Part shown: positions 36,758 through 45,869 of the stretch, one piece after another
Layout: every line of letters begins with the position of its first letter
How positions within the stretch are numbered: the stretch's first letter is position 1
Notes under the pieces: model-generated
What the model saw: only the letters and a program-made list of their open reading frames with translations
Database searches by the model: none
What the model was told of the DNA's origin: nothing
Translations under genes and position numbers: made by a program
DNA from: Glaciecola punicea ACAM 611
GTDB taxonomy: Bacteria; Pseudomonadota; Gammaproteobacteria; Enterobacterales; Alteromonadaceae
Length of the DNA: 64,000 nt
NCBI RefSeq assembly: GCF_000252165.1
Contig: NZ_BAET01000022.1
Span: 43,801 to 107,800 of the forward strand
Reading direction: 5' to 3'

Positions 36758-36855
36758 TGAGACGGAATCCCTTTGCTAATTTTACAATTTATTATTTTTA
36801 TGCGAAGTATCTCAGTTTAAAAGGAAAACGACACTCTCATGCCTATAAGCTACAT

Positions 36856-36878
36856 AAAAAAAGTAGCTTTCGCTACCT
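36856..36878 (-). terminator. Intrinsic terminator between cphB and cphA
   Basis: Read on the minus strand: GGTAGC, GAAA tetraloop, GCTAC, then seven T. This is a good rho-independent terminator placed about 50 bases after the cphB stop and about 100 bases before the cphA start. It separates degradation from synthesis transcripts. Confidence 0.85.
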
Positions 36879-36924
36879 TTGATTATTGAATGTTTTCAAT
36901 TACAGTAAAATAATTTCGACAGAC

Positions 36925-37743
36925 TTAACTCACGTATGCTTTTCGTTCGCCGATGTCGTAGCGGGCGCCAGACGATAAAATATGCACTTTGAGGTTTAGC
37001 AAGGTCAGGGCATCGCCTGCGCGCGCCTTAGCCATTGATGAATATTCAATGTCACTGGGGTCTACTACCGTAATTGCGCCGCTGCCCACTACCGTAAATA
37101 CGTTGTTATGGTCAATAAATGCAGCGGTGTCTTCGTCTAGTCCTATGCCGACAAGAAATGGGTTGAAGGATACGGCCGACAATAAGCGTGCTAAGCGATT
37201 ACGTTCGTTGAAGTGCTGGTCTACCACAATAGTATTAATGAGGCCCATGCCGGGGGCTAAGTTTACACCGCCTTCGGTGGGTACGGTGCCAGAACTGCCG
37301 CCCGTGATCATATGCTGCGATACTATCGCAGCCCCTGCAGAGGTGCCTGCATAATTAACACCCTTAGCATTTAACTGGCGTATTGCTTGCGCAATAGGGG
37401 TGCCGCCTAAAATTGTCGATAGCCTAAGTTGATTTCCGCCGGTGACGAAAATACCGGTGCTTTTTTCCAATATCTTTACGTAAGCAGGGTTTTTAGCGTC
37501 GTTGCGATCGGTAATAGGCAACGAATAGGTTTTTTTAACGCCTATTTCTTCAAATATTTTTTGATAGCGTTTGCCAGTATCGTCTAGTTGAGAAGCGGTG
37601 GGCACTACCGTAATAACCGCGTCGTTACCGCCTGAAAGCTTAACAAACTTGCTCAGTATTTCAGGGTTGTTCATTTTTTCTTCACCGCCACCAATAGGGA
37701 TTACATATCCTCTAAGAGTGCCGTCTATTGTAGGAGAGGGCAT
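36925..37743 (-). CDS. cphB: Cyanophycinase CphB
   Basis: A serine-type exo-hydrolase that releases beta-Asp-Arg dipeptides from cyanophycin. The family motifs are IPIGGGEEK at the N-terminus, FVTGGNQLRLS, the nucleophile elbow GTSAGAAIVSQ (Ser near 137), VDQHFNERNRLARL, and GLDEDTA. At 272 residues it is typical for the cytoplasmic form, with no signal peptide. It starts 5 bases after iadA, so release and cleavage of the dipeptide are coexpressed. Confidence 0.95.
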   Translation of the reverse strand: MPSPTIDGTLRGYVIPIGGGEEKMNNPEILSKFVKLSGGNDAVITVVPTASQLDDTGKRYQKIFEEIGVKKTYSLPITDRNDAKNPAYVKILEKSTGIFVTGGNQLRLSTILGGTPIAQAIRQLNAKGVNYAGTSAGAAIVSQHMITGGSSGTVPTEGGVNLAPGMGLINTIVVDQHFNERNRLARLLSAVSFNPFLVGIGLDEDTAAFIDHNNVFTVVGSGAITVVDPSDIEYSSMAKARAGDALTLLNLKVHILSSGARYDIGERKAYVS

Positions 37744-37748
37744 AATAT

Positions 37749-38897
37749 TTACTCGAAAGTGCCTTTTAGCAATTGTTGTTTATGTTTAACATGCCACTGG
37801 CCCATGGCCATTACATGATCTATTTTATTGTGTTTATCTAATATTAAAATATCGGCGTTTGCGCCTACTTCAATACGTCCTTTTTTATGAAAATTCATTA
37901 ACTGGGCAACGTTTAGGGTAAAAAAGGGCAGTATAGCCGTCATATTCTCCCCGTGGTCGAGCAGTTCGTAAAAAACATTTGTCATAGATTGGGACGCTGC
38001 AAAAGCCATTTTTTTCAAGCTACCGTCGGCATGAAAGTCGGGTAAACAGCCGCCGCCATCTGAGCTAATGGTCAGTTTGTCCTGAGGTAAGTCTTGTCCC
38101 ATATATCGCAGCAAAGCCTCAGCCGGCTCATAGCCAACACCGTCTGTCTCAAATGCAGTTACGTCAACCCAACAGCCTTTTTTGGCCAAGTCACAGGCCT
38201 CTTCAAACAGAAATTTTTGCCTGTTAATATGCGTTGGATTGTAAGTGCGAGGTGGGATCTCAGCATGTTCAAGCGCATCTCTTACCATACTTAAGCCACT
38301 TGCGCCGTCGCCTAAATGTAAATGCAACATCCCTGCTTTACCTGTCATTAAGCGAGCTACATGGGCTTGGGAAGCAATTTTTAGCAGCTCATTTAGCGTG
38401 GGTTGGCTTGAACGATGGTCGCTAATGGCAAGCTCACCCACCCCTATTACAGGCTCAATAAATACAATATCGCGTTGCACCGAGCCGGTTAGGGTAGTGG
38501 GTGGTAAGTGATAGCCGCCGGTGTAGCAGTAGGCTGAAAATCCTTCTTCGCGCAGCGCGTAAACTTGCGCAACTAGCGACTCGGTAGAGCGCGTAATGTC
38601 GTCGGTACCTAACAAACCCACCGCCGTGGTTACCCCGGCGCTGGTAAATTTACTCAATGGTACTGGCGGCACACGGGTAGAAAACCCAGCTTCGCCACCG
38701 CCACCGGTTAAATGCGTGTGCCCGTCAACAAAGCCGGGTATGAGCGCGCAGCCTTGGGCGTCGACTACTTGATGCTCTAGCCCAATGTCTGGACAGCTAT
38801 CGGTAATTGAAATAATGCTGCTGTGAGCAACCACCACGTGCTTTAAGCCAAGGTGAGTTGGCGCATAAACATTGGCATTCTTTATTAGGGTAATCAA
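37749..38897 (-). CDS. iadA: Isoaspartyl dipeptidase (beta-aspartyl peptidase) IadA
   Basis: A two-metal amidohydrolase cleaving beta-Asp-X dipeptides such as the beta-Asp-Arg produced by cyanophycinase. Metal-binding HTHLTGGGGE is near residues 60-68, followed by VTTAVGLLGTD, LHLGDG, NPTHIN and the catalytic Asp in SSDGGG, then a C-terminal NVAQLMNF and GRIEVGANADILIL. The best start in this frame is a TTG at 38897 without a strong ribosome site. Its place directly before cphB completes the degradation pathway to Asp and Arg. Confidence 0.93.
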   Translation of the reverse strand: MITLIKNANVYAPTHLGLKHVVVAHSSIISITDSCPDIGLEHQVVDAQGCALIPGFVDGHTHLTGGGGEAGFSTRVPPVPLSKFTSAGVTTAVGLLGTDDITRSTESLVAQVYALREEGFSAYCYTGGYHLPPTTLTGSVQRDIVFIEPVIGVGELAISDHRSSQPTLNELLKIASQAHVARLMTGKAGMLHLHLGDGASGLSMVRDALEHAEIPPRTYNPTHINRQKFLFEEACDLAKKGCWVDVTAFETDGVGYEPAEALLRYMGQDLPQDKLTISSDGGGCLPDFHADGSLKKMAFAASQSMTNVFYELLDHGENMTAILPFFTLNVAQLMNFHKKGRIEVGANADILILDKHNKIDHVMAMGQWHVKHKQQLLKGTFE

Positions 38898-38990
38898 AAA
38901 AAGGCTCGCAGGAGTTGTTGCTTATAACGTGCGCACAATTCTAAAGGTTTATTCGTTAATTACAACAAAACAAGCACTTATAAGATCGAC

Positions 38991-39018
38991 TAAAGCGTCA
39001 ATAAAGCGTCAATAAAGC
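38991..39018. repeat. 11-bp tandem repeat in the iadA/outer-membrane gene divergent region
   Basis: TAAAGCGTCAA occurs twice in tandem (38991-39001, 39002-39012), with a partial third copy TAAAGC. It lies about 100 bases upstream of the iadA TTG in an otherwise AT-rich divergent promoter region (38898-39183). Spacing of one helical turn makes an operator possible. Confidence 0.45.
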
Positions 39019-39183
39019 CGCTTATGCGCTTGCGAGTGTACACGTTTAGGGCAGATTTTAGGCTTGTTTAATACCTCCCTGAAATTCCACGCTAAATGCC
39101 TACAAAAGTCTAAAATAATGCGCAAAGTTAGGGTATAGTTAACAGTAATTATAGTGTTAAAAAAAGGTTATCAAAAATCATCT

Positions 39184-40131
39184 ATGAACAGTTTAGTGCC
39201 GCGCAATAGCGCACTCACCACCCTTGCATGCTTCTTAATTCTTAGTACAGTGCTCATTCTAGTGAATGTAGGGTCAGTAAGCGCGCAGTCGTTTTCACAA
39301 AAACTAGACGTACAGCTGCGTGCAGACGATCGTTCTTCAAGAGAAATAAGATACCAATACCGTGTGCGATATCGTCCACAAATTAGTTTCAACGACACTT
39401 GGAGCGTAAACGCATTTGCGGTAACTGGCGACGAATTTGGTTCAAGTCACAACACGCTTAACGATTCCAGTGCAGATCACTTATATGTACGCCGGGTCTT
39501 TGGAAGGCACCAAGGTGACTATGGCAAAACTGAATTCGGTATTATTCCGACTTACAAGGGCCGTGTCTCGTCATCTGGTTTGTCGAAATACGGTTGGATT
39601 AAAGGTGTGCGTCATGTTCGTGCTATAGGCGACAACAACCTCGAAATAGTCGTGGGCCAGCTTACTTCGCTTGACCCCGCAAGAGCCCTTAACGCACCGG
39701 ATGAGTTTGACTATGTAGAAGTAGAGTACTCTGTTCAAATTAATGATATTTGGAGCTATGAGCTTAGTGCCGAAAGAATGAAGAATGAGAATTTTTTACG
39801 TACCGAATTGCGCTACCAGTACAACAACAATATTACCTTGTTTGGTGAAGTAGTCGGCCGCTTAGACTCGGCTAAGACAAAAGCAGTATTAGGCGGTGAA
39901 GGCGAGTTCTCAATTAGTGAATATTCGGTTGAATACTTCGCACACTATAGTTACGTCAGTGAGAACTTTGGTTTGCGCGCTGAGTTGACAGAGGACTTTT
40001 TAGGCACTGGCCATGGGTTTTCAGGTGAGCTAAGCGGCGCGCTTGCCAGTACTCAGTGCGATTGGTTTGTTCGCTACGACGCAGTAAAAGACAGAACCCG
40101 ATTGCTGGCAGGGTTGAAATGGTCACTGTAA
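39184..40131 (+). CDS. Putative outer-membrane beta-barrel protein
   Basis: An exported protein of about 315 residues of unrecognised family. Signal peptide: basic start, long hydrophobic core (LACFLILSTVLILV), cleavage near SVSAQS. The mature part is rich in alternating polar and aromatic strands (RYQYRVRYRPQISFNDTW; YELSAERMKNENFLRTELRY; YSVEYFAHYSYVSENFGLRA) and ends in LLAGLKWSL, a typical barrel C-terminal signal. I prefer the ATG at 39184 over a GTG at 39154. It is divergent from the cyanophycin-degradation operon, which could be a functional link (dipeptide uptake) or chance. Confidence 0.7.
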   Translation: MNSLVPRNSALTTLACFLILSTVLILVNVGSVSAQSFSQKLDVQLRADDRSSREIRYQYRVRYRPQISFNDTWSVNAFAVTGDEFGSSHNTLNDSSADHLYVRRVFGRHQGDYGKTEFGIIPTYKGRVSSSGLSKYGWIKGVRHVRAIGDNNLEIVVGQLTSLDPARALNAPDEFDYVEVEYSVQINDIWSYELSAERMKNENFLRTELRYQYNNNITLFGEVVGRLDSAKTKAVLGGEGEFSISEYSVEYFAHYSYVSENFGLRAELTEDFLGTGHGFSGELSGALASTQCDWFVRYDAVKDRTRLLAGLKWSL

Positions 40132-40203
40132 CAATCACCGTAGCGCTACTTATTAAGAACGAGTATTAGATTTACTATTAAATAAAAATAAATGGGAAAG
40201 CAT

Positions 40204-42408
40204 ATGAAAATTACAAGACCTGTATTGTTAAAAGGCGCTATTGCGTTAACAATGGGAGGTTTATTAATGGCCTGCCAACCTAAAATAGATGAAGCTGACA
40301 CCGCCAGTGCGCAAGTAAGCAGTGCGCAAAATGTGAATGCAGACAGGCTAGTTTACCCAGTAACGACAAAAGGTGATGTTGTAGACACCTACTTTGGTCA
40401 AGACGTACCCGACCCTTTTCGCTGGCTAGAAGACGATCGTAGCCCTGAAACTCAAGCGTGGGTAGCCGCGCAAAATATAACCACGCAAGAGTATTTACAG
40501 AATATTCCGTATCGCAATGAAATTGCTGACGTGGTGCGCGATATGCTCGATTACGAGCGCGTATCAGCGCCGTTCAAAGAAGGTGACTACACCTACTTTT
40601 ACAAGAATGATGGTTTGCAAAATCAAAGCGTTGTGTATCGCCAAAAAGACGATGGGCAAGCCGAGATATTTTTAGATCCTAACGGGTTTAGTGAAGACGG
40701 TACGGTGTCTTTAGCGGGCTTATCGTTCACTAACGATGGCACACTGGCCGCTTATCAAACCTCGACCGGTGGCAGCGACTGGCGCGAAATAACGATTATT
40801 AATACCACTACCATGGAGCAAATAGGCGACACGCTCAAAGAGATTAAGTTTAGCGGTATGCAATGGTATAAAAATGCGGGTATTTACTATTCTAGCTATG
40901 ATAAACCCGAAGGCTCTGAATTAAGTGAAAAAACCGACCAGCATAAGCTATATTTCCACGAATTAAATACGCCACAGGCACAGGACGTGAAAGTATTTGG
41001 CCACAGCGACGCTGAAAAACACCGCTATATAGGCGCGCAGGTGAGTGATGACAATCGTTACTTAATGGTAAGCGCGGCGGATTCCACCTCGGGCAACCGC
41101 GCTTTCCTCAAAGATTTAAGTAAACCCAATAGTGAGTGGATGACGGTAAAAGATAGCGTAGCATCAGACGTTTATATGCTCACTAATGTGGGCAGTAAAC
41201 TTTATTTTGTAACCAACCACGACGCACCTAACACCAAAATAGTTATGGTAGATGCGAGCGAGCCTAACATTAGCAATTGGAAAGACGTCATTAGCGAAAC
41301 CGACAACGTGCTAGTGCCAAGTACTGCCGGTGGCTTTATATTTGCCAAATATATGGTTGACGCTATCTCTAAAGTTTACCAATACGATTTATCTGGTAAA
41401 CAAATAAGAGAAGTGACATTGCCTAACATTGGCACCGCGGGTACCTTTAACGGCAAGGCCAAAGACACTTCAACGTTTTACACCTTTAGCAACTACATCA
41501 CCCCATCGTCGATATATGCTTATGATATGAACACCGGTGAATCGTCTTTATTCAATAAGCCTAAGGCAAAGTTTGACGGCGATAAATATGTGTCTACACA
41601 AATTTTTTACACGTCAAAAGACGGTACCAAGGTGCCGATGATAATCACTCACAGTAAAGACACTGTATTGAACGGTAAAACCCCGACCATTTTATTTGGC
41701 TACGGCGGCTTTAACATAAGCCTTACGCCGCGCTTTAGTGCAACTGTGTCAGCTTGGCTTAAACTTGGCGGAATATACGCAGTGCCGAATATTCGCGGTG
41801 GTGGAGAATATGGTAAAGCGTGGCATTCGGCAGGGATACAAATGAACAAGCAAAATGTGTTTGACGATTTCATTGCCGCCGCCGAATACTTAATTGACGA
41901 AAACTATACCAGCAGCGAGTATTTAGCCATACGCGGTGGTTCTAACGGCGGCTTATTAGTAGGCGCAGTAATGACTCAGCGCCCTGAGTTAGCTCAAGTC
42001 GCGCTGCCAGCGGTAGGCGTACTTGACATGCTTCGCTACCATACTTTCACCGCCGGTGCAGGATGGGCATATGACTACGGTACGTCTGCACAAAGTGCAG
42101 AAATGTTCAAATATCTGAAAGCGTATTCGCCGGTGCACAATGTGCGAGCGGGTATTGAGTACCCCGCCACCATGATTACTACTGCGGATCGCGACGATCG
42201 CGTTGTGCCAGCTCACTCTTTCAAATTTGCGGCCATGCTGCAGCAATACCAAGTAGGTGACAATCCCACTATAATTCGCATAGAGACAGACGCCGGGCAT
42301 GGCGCAGGCACACCAATTAGTAAAACCATTGAGCAATTTGCAGATATTTATGGTTTCACTTTGTATAACATGGGTATTATGTCATTGGGCCAGCTTAAGG
42401 CGGAGTAA
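40204..42408 (+). CDS. Prolyl oligopeptidase (S9A), lipoprotein
   Basis: Serine peptidase cleaving after proline in short peptides. A lipobox LLMACQ gives an N-terminal lipoprotein, probably periplasmic. The N-terminal arm and 7-blade propeller run from about 50-440 (DPFRWLEDDRSPETQAWVAAQN is the classic POP N-terminal motif, split here over two helices), followed by the hydrolase domain: Ser in RGGSNGGLLVG (about 583), Asp in DRDDRVVP (about 667) and His in DAGHGAG (about 702). I use the ATG at 40204; an ATG four codons earlier lacks a site. A terminator follows directly. Confidence 0.93.
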   Translation: MKITRPVLLKGAIALTMGGLLMACQPKIDEADTASAQVSSAQNVNADRLVYPVTTKGDVVDTYFGQDVPDPFRWLEDDRSPETQAWVAAQNITTQEYLQNIPYRNEIADVVRDMLDYERVSAPFKEGDYTYFYKNDGLQNQSVVYRQKDDGQAEIFLDPNGFSEDGTVSLAGLSFTNDGTLAAYQTSTGGSDWREITIINTTTMEQIGDTLKEIKFSGMQWYKNAGIYYSSYDKPEGSELSEKTDQHKLYFHELNTPQAQDVKVFGHSDAEKHRYIGAQVSDDNRYLMVSAADSTSGNRAFLKDLSKPNSEWMTVKDSVASDVYMLTNVGSKLYFVTNHDAPNTKIVMVDASEPNISNWKDVISETDNVLVPSTAGGFIFAKYMVDAISKVYQYDLSGKQIREVTLPNIGTAGTFNGKAKDTSTFYTFSNYITPSSIYAYDMNTGESSLFNKPKAKFDGDKYVSTQIFYTSKDGTKVPMIITHSKDTVLNGKTPTILFGYGGFNISLTPRFSATVSAWLKLGGIYAVPNIRGGGEYGKAWHSAGIQMNKQNVFDDFIAAAEYLIDENYTSSEYLAIRGGSNGGLLVGAVMTQRPELAQVALPAVGVLDMLRYHTFTAGAGWAYDYGTSAQSAEMFKYLKAYSPVHNVRAGIEYPATMITTADRDDRVVPAHSFKFAAMLQQYQVGDNPTIIRIETDAGHGAGTPISKTIEQFADIYGFTLYNMGIMSLGQLKAE

Positions 42409-42410
42409 AT

Positions 42411-42440
42411 AAAAAGGCCTTCTTTTAAGGAGGTCTTTTT
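42411..42440 (+). terminator. Intrinsic terminator after prolyl oligopeptidase
   Basis: AAAAAGGCCTT pairs with the following GGAGGTCTTTTT (one or two wobble pairs), ending in a T5 run, 3 bases after the stop. Confidence 0.8.
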
Positions 42441-42684
42441 CGTAAACATGTCAAAAAACTCATTGAGCGGGGCAAACACATTTATGTCGCTTGTTGATTG
42501 CTCAGTGAGTCGTTTTTAGATAAGAGTCTACAGAATGTTGAGGAGTCCATCTCAGGCCTTGACACTATTGCATAACGGGCGCATTGCATTTAAGCATGCT
42601 ATTTTGCTCCTTGTTTTCACTTCTTAAAACCGCACCTGCAGGTCGATAGGGGCAATGTATTATCACAATTTTTAAGGATAAGGC

Positions 42685-45600
42685 ATGAGATCAAAAAGCG
42701 CCTGTGGAGCAGCATTACGCGCAAGCCAAGAAATACGACGGCTACAAGCCATTTTAGATGCAACTGCTAATACTGTAATAGAATGTGCCTTAAACGGCAA
42801 AATTTTATATGTGAATAAAGCGGCAGTAGATTTATATGGGTATTCAAGTCTAGAATTTAGTCAGATGAACATTTCAAACTTATTTGTGCCCTCACACGTG
42901 CAAGCCTTAAATAGCTATTTTCAACATACTGTCGCGCAAGACAGTAAAGTGTTAAGCGGTACTGATGAAGTCTTCTTTGCCATCCATCAAAATAAGCGAA
43001 AATTCAAGGTAAGTCTGCATTTAAAAATTTCATCTGAAGGACTGGTCGCGACTATTTGTGAGCTGTCTGGCTTAAAAAGTGTGCAAGATGAATTAATGCG
43101 CAGCAATGAACGTTTAAAAGTGGCAAAAGCGGCGGCACAAATAGGCGTTTGGGAATTTAACATACATACTCAGGAACTGATCTGGGACGCGCAAATGTTT
43201 ACTTTGTATCAGCGCAGTGACCAGTCATTCAATGGCACCGTGTCTGCGTGGAATGAGTCTTTACATCCAGATGATCAGCAAAAAGCCCTTCATGCAGTCC
43301 AACATACTATAGCAACAGGTAAGACATTTGATACCACTTTTAGGATACTTACACCAGGCAATGAGGTTCGTTATTTAAAAGCTTATGGGCATGCCGTGCT
43401 TGATCAGCAAAACAAAGTCAGCAAAGTCGTAGGCGTTAATTACGATTTAACTGACAATTACAATACGCAAGAAAGCCTTAAAAATAGTCTGAAAAGTAAC
43501 CGTTTATTAGCGAAAGTCGCAGAAGAAACCGTCAATGCGGTGATTATTACCGACCCCGATGGAAAAATTACTTGGGTAAACAAAGGTTTTACCCGTATCT
43601 CTGGCTTCGAGTTAGAGGAGGTTATAGGACTTAAGCCCGGCCGCGTATTACAAGGTAAAGGCACTGATCAAGCGTTTGTTCAGCAAATTCGAGATTCACT
43701 TATTTTTGAAAAAGGCTTTGATACTGAACTGCTTAACTATCATAAAAACGGAAGCCCTTATTGGATCAAAATTCACTGCCAAGCGCTTTATGAAGACGAT
43801 GTGCTCGTTGGTTATATGGCTATCCAAACTGACATTACGGATCTCAAGCGTTTAGAAAAAGAGCGAATTACGCAGCGAGAGATATTAGAACGTACTGGCG
43901 ATATGGCGAAGCTTGGTGGCTGGCAACTCGACTTAGTGACTAACACGCCAATTTGGTCAGACATGGTGTATAAAATCCACGAGGTGACGCCGGATTATGC
44001 AGTAGATTTAGATAATGCGATCAATTTTTATCCACCAGAAACACGGCCCCTGATTGAAAAAGCCATTGAGCGTGCAATTAACGAAAATATTCCGTGGGAT
44101 ATACAAACTCCTTTTAAAACAGCTAAAGGCAACTCTATTTGGGTGCGCACAACGGGCTACGCAGAGTTTACCAATGGCGTTGCAAGCTCTTTACGAGGTG
44201 CCTTTCAAGACATTACAGAGCTAAAGCGTGCTGAACAGCAGGCAAATGAAGCGAACCTCGCCAAAAGTCAGTTTTTAGCCAATATGAGTCATGAAATACG
44301 CACGCCTATTAATGGTATTTTGGGTATGAATGACTTACTGCTTAATTCGGACATAGACGATCGGCAGCGTCATTTTGCTAAATTAATAAAAGTAAGCAGT
44401 CAGTCACTGCTGCTGTTAGTCAATGATATTCTGGATTTTTCAAAGATTGAAGCAGGCAAGCTCGATATTAATTACCAACACACCAATTTATATGCCTTGC
44501 TTGGCAACATAGTAGACACTATGTCAATGCTGGCATTAGATCGTCACCTCGACCTTGTGCTAAATATTGCACCAAGCTTGCCGCAATGGGTGAATATTGA
44601 CCCTGACAGGCTAAAACAGGTGCTTAATAACTTGCTCGGTAACGCTATTAAATTTACGAATGAGGGTGAGGTAATATTAAAAGCCCAGTTGTCCAAAGAG
44701 CAGCAGCTAGAATTCTTAATTATTGATACCGGCATAGGTATTGCACCTAATAAGCGGTCTTTGCTTTTTGCTAAATTCATGCAAATTGATAGTTCGTCAA
44801 CCCGCAAACAGGGCGGCACTGGTTTGGGTTTAGCCATTAGTCAAGAGCTGGTTGAGATGATGGGCGGACGCATTGAGGTAAAAAGCACGTTCAAAAAAGG
44901 CTCTATTTTTTCATTCACAATTACTAATAAACCAGCCAAGGAAAACAGTGTTTTGGCGCCTCTTAGCGATTTTAGTTCTTTGGCTCAAAAGAAACTACTG
45001 CTCGTTGATACTAACAAAAGTGTGCAAGAAGCTATTACAAACTTTTTGCACCACTGCGGCATTGAAATTCACATTGCCAATACTGCAGCCAATACAATAC
45101 AGCAGCTACAGCAAGCGTATAAAGAGCAGTCAGCCTTTGATTTTGTGCTGATAGACCTGAATTTTGTCGACATGAACGCCATGGAACTCAGCAAGGCTAT
45201 TTATAATAATAAGCAGTGTGGTAAGCCGGCGATTATTGTCATGACTTCTCAAGCTTGGTCGTTAAAAAGCCAACAAAACTCTGCGCCGGCTATTGCTGCC
45301 TACTTAGCAAAGCCTTTAAAGTCCGATTCGCTAATTTCGTCTTTGTTAACGCAAACCTTAGGCAGCAAAAGCGACAGCTCAAACCCAGACTCCAATGGAT
45401 TTTTGCAACATACAGGCTCGCTTACTAAACGAAAAATTCTTGTAGTCGAAGACAACTACATCAACCAAGAAGTTATTGGCAGTATGCTTACGCAACTAAA
45501 TTACGACTTCGAGCTGGGCGTTAATGGCAAAGAAGCACTACATCTTCTTGCCAAAACGCCTCACGCATATAGCTTAATTCTTATGGACTGCCAAATGCCG

Positions 45601-45825
45601 GTCATGGATGGTTACGAGGCCAGTAAAATCATTAGAGCAAATGAAGATGCGTTGTTTGACAATTGCATACCCATCGTCGCGGTGACGGCAAACGCCATGT
45701 CAGATGACAGAGCAAAATGTTTAGCGGCCGGCATGAATGATTACTTGGAGAAACCCATTTTGTTAAGCAATTTAACTGCATCACTAAAAAAATGGGCTTT
45801 TACGAACGTCAATAAGACGACTTAA
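42685..45825 (+). CDS. Soluble hybrid sensor histidine kinase (4 PAS, HisKA, HATPase, 2 REC)
   Basis: A 1046-residue signalling kinase without membrane helices. PAS domains lie at about 18-135, 145-255, 270-392 (with PAC tail, LVGYMAIQTDITDLK) and 410-515. HisKA has the phospho-His in ANMSHEIRTPING (about 533). The ATPase shows NLLGNAIKFT, DTGIGIA and GGTGLGLAIS. The first receiver, about 765-890, is divergent but keeps the Asp in VLIDLNFVDM; the second, about 915-1040, is canonical (VVEDNYINQE; LMDCQMPVMDG; AVTANA; YLEKPI). There is no HPt domain, so a separate HPt partner is expected. An AAGGATAAGG site precedes the start. The signal is unknown. Confidence 0.95.
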   Translation: MRSKSACGAALRASQEIRRLQAILDATANTVIECALNGKILYVNKAAVDLYGYSSLEFSQMNISNLFVPSHVQALNSYFQHTVAQDSKVLSGTDEVFFAIHQNKRKFKVSLHLKISSEGLVATICELSGLKSVQDELMRSNERLKVAKAAAQIGVWEFNIHTQELIWDAQMFTLYQRSDQSFNGTVSAWNESLHPDDQQKALHAVQHTIATGKTFDTTFRILTPGNEVRYLKAYGHAVLDQQNKVSKVVGVNYDLTDNYNTQESLKNSLKSNRLLAKVAEETVNAVIITDPDGKITWVNKGFTRISGFELEEVIGLKPGRVLQGKGTDQAFVQQIRDSLIFEKGFDTELLNYHKNGSPYWIKIHCQALYEDDVLVGYMAIQTDITDLKRLEKERITQREILERTGDMAKLGGWQLDLVTNTPIWSDMVYKIHEVTPDYAVDLDNAINFYPPETRPLIEKAIERAINENIPWDIQTPFKTAKGNSIWVRTTGYAEFTNGVASSLRGAFQDITELKRAEQQANEANLAKSQFLANMSHEIRTPINGILGMNDLLLNSDIDDRQRHFAKLIKVSSQSLLLLVNDILDFSKIEAGKLDINYQHTNLYALLGNIVDTMSMLALDRHLDLVLNIAPSLPQWVNIDPDRLKQVLNNLLGNAIKFTNEGEVILKAQLSKEQQLEFLIIDTGIGIAPNKRSLLFAKFMQIDSSSTRKQGGTGLGLAISQELVEMMGGRIEVKSTFKKGSIFSFTITNKPAKENSVLAPLSDFSSLAQKKLLLVDTNKSVQEAITNFLHHCGIEIHIANTAANTIQQLQQAYKEQSAFDFVLIDLNFVDMNAMELSKAIYNNKQCGKPAIIVMTSQAWSLKSQQNSAPAIAAYLAKPLKSDSLISSLLTQTLGSKSDSSNPDSNGFLQHTGSLTKRKILVVEDNYINQEVIGSMLTQLNYDFELGVNGKEALHLLAKTPHAYSLILMDCQMPVMDGYEASKIIRANEDALFDNCIPIVAVTANAMSDDRAKCLAAGMNDYLEKPILLSNLTASLKKWAFTNVNKTT

Positions 45826-45869
45826 AAGCCGTATCACACTGCTGTGCTGCTTGTTACAGCCATTTTGGT

